This document shows, piece after piece, positions 56,906-64,000 of a stretch of DNA of 64,000 nucleotides. A program made the translations under genes and the position numbers. The DNA lies in assembly GCA_012934845.2 (NCBI GenBank), contig WNNJ02002717.1, positions 596,773 through 660,772 of the forward strand, in the 5' to 3' direction. The notes under the pieces were generated by a model. It was not told where the DNA came from. It searched no databases and saw nothing but the letters and a program-made list of their open reading frames with translations. The stretch's first letter is position 1; each line of letters starts with the position of its first letter. The DNA is from Pomphorhynchus laevis. Its lineage: Eukaryota; Acanthocephala; Palaeacanthocephala; Echinorhynchida; Pomphorhynchidae.

Positions 56906-59640
56906 CAGGGGTCTCCAAACTACGGCCCGCAGGCCACATCCGGCCCACTGACAGATTTTTTCTGGCCCGCGGAGAGCTAGCATACTTGAAAACTCCTTTT
57001 ATAGCACATTTTTTAGCAAATTAACTTAAGTTCACTGAAGTATTCAAATTTTATGTTGAATAATTATTAAGATAACATCTATATTGACATGGTCCTGGGC
57101 TAACTACTAATAACATTGTTGTAGGCTTATTGTTTTTGTTCTTGTAATAAGTTGGATAAAGAAACACGGAATTGTAATAAGTAAAGACATGTATTATATG
57201 CAGAATATTTAACTTCAGTATATAATAATTAACAAATTATTGAAATGAATCCAACTAAATTTCATATATTTTAAATTAAAACACAACTTATTACATGCAT
57301 AATGACATATCAAATACTAATGAGATTTATGTAACTGAGATTTTCCACTGATAATAGTTTTAAGCTGTGGACTAATTTTACTTGTACCAATTATTAAAAT
57401 GGATTTAAGATTCTCGTCGGTTAATTTAGATCTGTAAGCATTTTTTATGTACTTCATTTTGGAGAAGGTCTTCTCACACAAATAAGTAGTGCCAAAAACA
57501 GAAAACAGCCCACGAGCAAATTTATGCAAATTAGAAAATTGTGGCAGTGGAAGACTCTTATAAAATTCCAACAATGATGAGTTTTGATATTTGTTCTTAA
57601 TTATATCACTGCACTGTAGATCAATCATTTCAATTTGAAGTTCAGAGGCCAGGGTTGCAATGTCAGCATCAAAAGGATTCTGGAAAATCTTAACTTGATT
57701 CGCAATGAAATCAAAGTCTGAGAAACGCGTATCAAAATTTGTTTTCAAAGAACTCAAAGTTTCGATTGCAAAATCTATAGGAAACTCAGTCTTAGTGGTG
57801 TGGCTGAACATTTTACGTTTTAAAATGTGAAAAACATTTGCTTCGTAGTTGTGATTGAAACAGTATCAATTTCTTCCGGAATGATTCGATATTAGTGTAT
57901 AAATCAGGAAGATTCTGGTCTTCTCCTTGCAATCTCAAATTCAGTTCGTTCACATGTTTTGTCAAATCAACATAGAATGCAAACTTCCACAGCCATGCGT
58001 TGTTTTGTAATTCAATAACATGGCGATGCTTTTCATTCAAAAAAATTTCGATCACTGCTCGAAGTTCAAAAAAGCGCTGAAGGACTTTCCCACAACTAAG
58101 CCAACGTACAGCAGTATGATAAAGCAAGTCATTTTCTCCAATCTCTTCAATAAATTGTCGGAATTGTCTATGATTCAGCCCAAAAGTCTTGATAAAATTA
58201 ACGGTTGATATGACTGGTTTCAGAACTTCAGACATATTCAAATATTTTCCGCACAAAGACTGTTGATGAATGATACAATGTAAGACTAATGATTTTGAAC
58301 CACCGTCATTTTCTACAGCCTTTGACACAAGAGCGACTACTCCTTTATCTTTCCCACTCATGTTTTTGCCACCATCAGTTGTAATATATTTCAAGTTTTT
58401 CCATCGAAGGTTCTTTTGATTAATGGCCATTTCAACTCCTTTAAAAATATCTGCCCCAGTAGTTGTACCATGAATACTATACATATCAAGAAGTTCTTCA
58501 TGCATTTCATAGCTTTTATCTACTCCTCGATTATAAATCAACACCAGAGCAGTGTCTGTCATCCGTTGACTCATCCAAGGCCAAAGAAAACCACTCAACA
58601 TGTCCATTTTTGTCGAACAGTTGAGAGGATATATTTCCAGCGATGTTTTCTACCCTTCGAGTCACAGTGTTCGCCGACAAGCTGACAGTTTTTAATGAAT
58701 TTACATTTTCAGGCCACATTTATTCGGCTACTGCATTTATGCATTTTTTAATCATTTCTCCATCGGTGAATGATTTTCCACGTTTTGCTATTTCAAGAGC
58801 CACACGAAAGCTGACAGGAGTTGCTGCCTCTTGTTCAGTTTTGAGTTTTGTAAATGAAGATTGCTTCGATTTCAATCCGCGCTTCATTGCTCCGAATTTT
58901 TCTGTCCGCGAACTTCCTGTATATTTTGAGTAATTTTCAAAATATTCTGCTTCATAATGACGTTTAATGTTATATTCTTTGAGAACGGCTATGCTCTCAT
59001 TGCAAATCAAACACAGCGTCCTTGTTACTGGACTCAATTACGAAATACTGAATGCTCCACTGATCTTTAAATTTTCTGCATTCACTATCAATTTTTCGCT
59101 TCTTTTCCATACTACTAAATCACACATAAGAGCAACAATTAAATAAAAATACTGTTACAAAGATGTCTTAAATTGAAACACGCACAACCACGTTTTAAGG
59201 AGGTACGCACTATTTTATTTCACAACGGTATCATAGAACTGACTTGTGGTTGTGCCACTAGCCTTCTTATATATATTCCAATTACTGCCATCTAGAAGTG
59301 TGTGTGTGAAAGACAGTAGAGCTTTCTCGAACAAAAGAGATTATTCTGTACGCGTTATTAGCGCCATCTATTGGAGATAGAAGGTACTGCCAATTTCCGC
59401 TTGCATCCATCAGATGAAGTGTCACGTTACTTCTCATGATTCGTACTCTACGGCTGATGCATAAATTACAGATAATGACAGAAAATTAATAATTTGCAGT
59501 AGATGCGTTTTGCGGACTTTAGTCCGATTTGCAGCCTTTTTTAAACGTCGCGTACTTTTTCAGATTTTTTTTCATAAGTAGACTATTCCACTTTTTACCA
59601 CCGGCAACAATGACAATATGGTTTGGCCCTCGGAACTTAC
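56906..59640 (-). mobile_element. hAT DNA transposon (GTF2IRD2/Charlie-like), degenerate
   Basis: Left terminus CAGGGGTCTCCAAACTACGG followed by 'cggcccactg' repeats is the typical end of this hAT group. The transposase lies on the minus strand. The right end is eroded; only 'ggtttggccctcgg'-type words near 59620 remain. The 8-bp target duplication could not be confirmed. It inserted in, or at the end of, the Penelope-like element. Confidence 0.75.
57317..59037 (-). pseudogene. hAT transposase (GTF2IRD2-like)
   Basis: Minus strand, from 59037: zinc-finger-like LCLICNESIAVLKEYNIKRH (C-x2-C ... H), then after an in-frame TAA at 58720, WFSLALDESTD (catalytic Asp block). A frameshift near 58590 leads to TALVLIYNRGVD, YITTDGGKNMSG (second catalytic Asp), LHCIIHQQSLCGK and TAVRWLSCGKVL. 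Another shift at 57812 precedes the C-terminal dimerisation block FSVFGTTYLCEKTFSKM. Three lesions in an otherwise well preserved sequence. Confidence 0.9.
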
Positions 59641-59985
59641 TGGAGTAATAAGTATGGCCCTAAGGCTGGATGATGATGGCAGTTGCCATTGAAATATTGA
59701 ATAATAGTTTCCTTGTTTTATTTTCCTTTGCTCTTAGAAATTAAAATTTGCAAATTTAAGGAAATGGATAACTTAAATATCTTTAATTGAAATTATGATG
59801 ACTTCATTCTGCACGTTGATTTAACCCTATTTATGAGTTAATAATAGTACACTACATTAATTTTATTCTAACGGTGATTTAATTGAAATCAGAAATGATT
59901 TCAATTAAATTTGCAAAATGTAAGACGAAAGTTTTTCATTAAATCTAATTGCTAATAAAGTAGACGAATCGAGTGATCGTTAGCC
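59040..59985. other. Remainder of hAT 5' flank and unassigned sequence
   Basis: Moderately G+C-richer sequence (59190-59650) with 'gcgccatctattggagata'. No further domain; it may contain a second small DNA element. Confidence 0.4.
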
Positions 59986-59989
59986 AACA

Positions 59990-60075
59990 TTAAAAGGACC
60001 GAAATGTGAAGCGTGGGTAGTTGATCAGTAGCTGATGAGGTTCATCGATACTAAAATGTAGCGTACTGCTGTTTA
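59990..60075. repeat. Relative of the 28.6-kb palindromic element centre
   Basis: Contains GGACC-GAAA (59996-60004) and CUGAUGA-GGUUC (60032-60043), so the two words could close a five-pair stem II (one G-U) in the order of a hammerhead opened at stem II. Downstream 'gtagcgtactgctgt' matches 'gtagcgtcctgctgt' near 28765. Stem III and the NUH triplet are not convincing. Confidence 0.5.
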
Positions 60076-60304
60076 TATAAATATTAGTGAATTAACATGC
60101 AGAATTAAGTCATCATGATATAAGCTTATAAATATAAAATATTAGATAATTATTTGCTATTTATTATTTATTTACTTTATTTTCAATAATTATGTAGTAT
60201 AAAATACATAGACTCAGTTAACTGATCTAATTGATACGCTGATCTAATTCACAGTTCTGATTTCGCTACAAAGTTTCATTATTACTGGATTAATTTTAAT
60301 TGAG

Positions 60305-61325
60305 CGAATTTTCAATTATTATTATTATTTATTACAAGACTTTGACACATAAAAGAGTCATTTTGTCTGATCACAATATTAAGAAAAGAAAAAAAGAAAG
60401 AAAAAAGTAGTTCAGCAATAATAAATTGTCACATATAGTTATATATTTCCTGTAAAGAATCTTCTCTTTTTATCCACATGCTCAGCGCATTCTGGAAAGA
60501 TTTGTACTGTGCCATAGACACGATCGAATTCGGGAATCGGTTCCATAGGTTTACCGCTCTGTGAGATAATCGCAAGTATCTATGACATTTCCCGTGTGAT
60601 TGCACAACAACTGATAAATAGTGTCCTCTGTGGCTCGGGCGATCATTTAGAATAACGGATTCCGATGGATAACCAGGAAAGACATGGATCATTCGCCATA
60701 ACTGTAATAAATCATTGTACACATATCTCTTGTAAACTGAAGTAATATTTAGTTGGCTTAGTCTATCACAGTAGGCGATGTTCCGAAGACCAGAACATAG
60801 CTTGGAAAATCGGCGAAGAATCTTTTCTAATTGGTTTATTTCACCACGCGTAGAAGGAAAAGTCGCCGGCGAAGCATAATCAATGATTGGTCTGATCAAC
60901 GCCTTATATAATAGTGAGAACTGAGACGGTGGAAGCGAACTAAAGGTATTTTTGATCATGTAAATAATTTTTCTCGACGTGTTGCATATATTTTCAGTAT
61001 TGAGGTCGGTTTTAAACGAATTCTGAACAATTATCCCAAGATCTTTTGTGTACGAATTTGTGGGAATAATCTCACCGCAAACAGAATAATCATTTGGTAA
61101 ATCACTACGACCAAATCTGAGGTGGACACATTTAGTAATGTTAATCATGATTCCGGTCAGTTCGCTCCACCTATTAACCATATTTATGTCATCTTGTAAG
61201 TGTTGCATATCGACATAGCATGTAATGACATTCCATATTTTAAGATCATCCGCGAATGCTAATTTTTTACATTTTAGAGAGCGTAGCAAACTATTCAGAA
61301 ATATGACGAAAAATAATGGACCCAA
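60305..61325 (-). pseudogene. 5'-truncated LINE (CR1/Jockey-type RT, C-terminal half)
   Basis: Minus-strand open frame of 298 codons, 61325 to 60429, starting exactly inside an RT block (GPLFFVIFLNSL) with KLAFADDLKIW (FADD catalytic motif), TKDLGIIVQNSFK, IRPIIDYASPATF and C-terminal LSHRAVNLWNRFPNSIV. The 3' UTR ends with an (AAT)n tail at 60309-60335. The 5' truncation is typical of target-primed insertion. The frame is uninterrupted, so the insertion is fairly young. Confidence 0.85.
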
Positions 61326-61329
61326 TTTG

Positions 61330-62519
61330 ATAATTTATTCAATTATCAAATTATATAAATACAGATTGTTTAGTCCTGTCGATTACATGTTCTCTTGCTG
61401 TTTTTATTTTTACATATTTCGTAAATTGCTTACAGGCAAGCTGATCGTTCTATTAAATTAGGTTAAGAAAAATGTTTTAAAATGACCGATTTAAACATAA
61501 ATGCAGCTAATATTAACGAATACTGTTAGCTATTAATCAACCATCTAATATATCTTGATTATTAAACGGGTTCTAGAATTTAAAGCGGTATACATTTAGA
61601 AAATAATCTTCTAGAATCGGTAATTGTTTAATTCAAAAATATCTACATATTTCTGATATTAAATAGTTGAATTTAAAAAAAATAAATAGTGTATTGATTG
61701 AATAATTGAATTAGCTTTTAAACATTTTTGCTCATTCGATTGTTCTCGTTCCTGAAACTTATTGTTTATTTAGCAGAGTTCAGAAAATCTAAACTGGCTT
61801 TTCCTGTGTAGTGCTGCGTCATTTAAAGTAAAAATTTCTATCGAAATTTATTAATGAATAAGCTTAGAAGTTTAATGAAACTCGTTCGTTTTAATAAGCC
61901 CATTCCAAATTTCACATTGATATGGCCTGGCTTATGCGGACTGGTCATTTACGACGTACCAAGTTTCGAACAAATTGGCTTATTTACATGTGGTAAATTT
62001 TAAACCTTTTGGTTATTACTTGAAGGAATTCAAATGGTAATAAGGTCCGAAGCATGATAGCATAGCAGTTCATCATAATGACCTTTAATCATTATTCGGA
62101 TATATCTTAAATTATTTATTATTTAATTCTTGAAAATTGGTTTTATTTAAAATTTTAACTTTATATAAATATAAGGAACTTGTGTATTATCTCCCCCGAG
62201 GAGAGATAATACACAAGTGTAAATTTTTTAGATAAAAAATACCCATGTCATTTTATACAGAAATTATAAGAAGAATATCTTCAATGAGAATTGAGGAATA
62301 CCCCCTACTAAGTGCTACTGTCGCTAGCATTGAACTCACCCAATAAAACGTAGGAATCTCCCACAAAAGTACTATCAAGCAGAGCCTGAAGATTTTTCAC
62401 AAAGATTGCGTATTTCGAGATTATGTTGGGAGCATAAGCAAAAAATAAAAAAATACCTATATCATTTTATACAGAAATTATAAGAAGATTATCTTTAATA
62501 AGAATTGAGGAACAAATAG
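61330..62519. other. A+T-rich region with an inverted dispersed element
   Basis: 62035-62180 is an inverted copy of the dispersed element ('gcatgatagcatagcagttc' and 'aatgacctttaatc' are complements of its core). Next to it, 62178-62218 is a perfect 16-bp inverted repeat (acttgtgtattatctc with its complement). A segment at 62225-62290 recurs at 62450-62510 ('cattttatacagaaattata'). No gene. Confidence 0.6.
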
Positions 62520-63080
62520 ATTTTTTTGAGACAAAAAAGAGTTTTAAAAAGTGCAGTGTGTGTGAACACTGCAGCAACTCTATGATAGAGACGGCTTATG
62601 ACAAGCATATGGATAAATATGTGTGGAAGTGCCAATCAAAGAGTTGCACTAAATATAAAACCACAAAGCCTATTAGGAGTGGCAGCTTTGATTGAATTTA
62701 GAATATCTCTACAGAATTGCATGGAACTGCTATATATATGCCGTTGGCCAACAGGAAAAAACAATATCTGAAGATTTGGATATTTGTAGAAAGTCCATAA
62801 ATAGATTTATGAAGTGTTTAAGGTTATTGTGCCATAAATATATAAGCAATAATCCTGTAATCCTGGGGGCGAGGGCATTATTTGCCAGATTGATGAAACC
62901 TGATTTTGCCATAAACAAAAGTTTGGTAGAGGTAGGGCATCTGGTGAGCAGATATGGATATTTGGGGTCGTGGACACTTCTTATTTCCCTGCTCGAGGAT
63001 ATATGGAGATCGAAGGATTGCCGGTTCGGTTCTCCAAAGCAAATAAAAAGTCCTTTGGCTTATTTTAAGAAGTATAAATA
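62520..63080 (+). pseudogene. Merlin (ISXO2-like) transposase
   Basis: Reads KKCSVCEHCSN then VWKCQSKSC and IRSGSFD (zinc ribbon and R-x-G-S-F block), a frameshift, then LEYLYRIAWNCYIYAV and a helix-turn-helix-like ISEDLDICRKSINRF. After a G-run near 62866 the frame changes and reads GEGIICQIDET (catalytic Asp-Glu), FCHKQKFGRGR, IWIFGVVDTS and PARGYMEIEG, all diagnostic Merlin blocks. One stop lies after IDET. Merlin elements carry a DDE nuclease and give 8-9 bp target duplications; termini not identified. Confidence 0.85.
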
Positions 63081-63159
63081 TGCGTATCGACTATGTCAAT
63101 TTTATTTTGTAGAAACCAAGTTGAGTATAAAAAAAAACATTTTAATTTCTTTTTGAAAA

Positions 63160-63524
63160 ATAAAAATAAAAATTAAATTAAATCTCAAATGTAAGAGCGT
63201 TGTAGTTAAAAAAATCACATAAAATACTCATTATACATCTCGACATTACTGGTAAGTTTGAACTTTAAATAATGCATATTCACAGAAATTTTTTTTTTAT
63301 TTTTCGTCAAAAAAGTAAATTAAAATTAAAAAATCTCAAAATTTTTAAGCACAAATACAAACTTTTGTATTGCTATTATAAACTAATTTTTATGCTATAT
63401 AACATACTATAATTTGATCAGCCATGCTCTTAAATATTTAACGATATTCAATTTTACATTTTTTAAATATTTGAAGTATTATTTAAAAAAATAATTTTTA
63501 AATTTCACAACCATAATATCAGAG
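63160..63524. other. A+T-rich non-coding stretch
   Basis: Low-complexity A+T-rich; nothing recognised. Confidence 0.5.
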
Positions 63525-63967
63525 TCATTTGGTATCAGGGCGTCAGCACCACGAAATAAATTCAACAGTGAAATTGTCGCAAATGACAAAGTCACCGTTT
63601 CGAGCTAGTTGGCTCTCATCAGTAGCTTGTACTCCCCACAACTGGATTGAAGTTGGGAGAAAAGCTATACGGTGATTTGAAACAACAAAGGCTCCTTGTT
63701 CCCTTGCAAAGACTGGGGTTTGCAACTGCAAATATTTACCCGTCTGCATTAAGCGCTGGAGAACCAAGCGCGTTGTGCTACAAAGATACACACCAGTTGG
63801 CTACTGGATAGTACAATTTAGCACTACGATGCACTGCTGCTATGCATCACTATCAATAAATTTCCTCAAATGGAAATACTATTCGTGGAATCATTTGATA
63901 TCAGGGCGTCAGCACCACGAAATAAATTCAACAGTGAAATTGTCGCAAATGACAAAGTCACCGTTTC
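63525..63967. repeat. Third tandem repeat (366-bp period), cut by window end
   Basis: 77 bases at 63525-63601 (containing 'gtcagcaccacgaaataa') recur at 63891-63967, an offset of 366. Only one full unit is inside the window; the second copy diverges right after 'accgtttc'. The minus strand of the first unit bears a hammerhead-like core. Confidence 0.85.
63598..63622 (-). ncRNA. Hammerhead-like core, family C
   Basis: Minus strand: CUGAUGA (63616-63622), stem GAGC/GCUC with loop CAACUA, GAAA (63598-63601) followed by CGGUGACUUUGUC. A short stem III with GUC as cleavage triplet, or a longer 7-pair stem III further on, can be drawn; no convincing stem I partner was found. Confidence 0.45.
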
Positions 63968-64000
63968 AATTGAAATGTCACCTTTCAATCATTTTTTTCA

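Overview
The window is A+T-rich nuclear DNA from an invertebrate animal. An LRPPRC homologue and a PIKfyve-type lipid kinase place it in Metazoa. GT-AG introns, poly(A) signals and many animal transposon families agree. I cannot name the species. Host coding sequence is sparse and compact; most of the window is transposon remains, satellites and hairpin-forming repeats.

Layout. 0-6.8 kb: a fold-back element, a Penelope-type GIY-YIG fragment, a MULE transposon, a seven-unit ~300-bp satellite whose minus strand carries a hammerhead-ribozyme-like core, a 23-bp minisatellite, and an RLE-retrotransposon fragment. 7.1-8.5 kb: LRPPRC-like gene. 14.6-24.3 kb: PIKfyve/Fab1 in two open halves (DEP plus CCT-like; Cys-rich region plus kinase). 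They are separated by a 5.9-kb insert bounded by inverted repeats, which holds an inverted-repeat element that was itself hit by a non-LTR retrotransposon with a 13-bp target duplication. 28.6-29.8 kb: a palindromic element and a PEBP-domain gene. 31.3-33.2 kb: a second satellite. 33.7-37.6 kb: decayed LINE copies. 38-40.6 kb: a 13-bp minisatellite, hairpins and a 312-bp duplication. 40.6-46.6 kb: a nearly intact CR1/L2-like LINE followed by a 5'-truncated RLE retrotransposon. 47.3-48.6 kb: hairpins and a purine-rich minisatellite. 48.9-50.5 kb: two exons of an EF-hand gene, followed by another RLE retrotransposon with target duplication (50.8-53.2 kb). 53.7-64 kb: Penelope, hAT, LINE and Merlin remains and more hammerhead-like repeats.

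How parts relate. Supported host genes are LRPPRC (mitochondrial mRNA handling), PIKfyve (PtdIns(3,5)P2 synthesis), a PEBP-domain protein and an EF-hand protein. The most unusual theme is that several unrelated repeat families share a CUGANGA-stem-GAAA core, as in hammerhead ribozymes of Penelope-like elements and metazoan retrozymes, while Penelope GIY-YIG remnants lie in the same window. The second is the split PIKfyve gene, for which I find no usable GT-AG splice across the insert.
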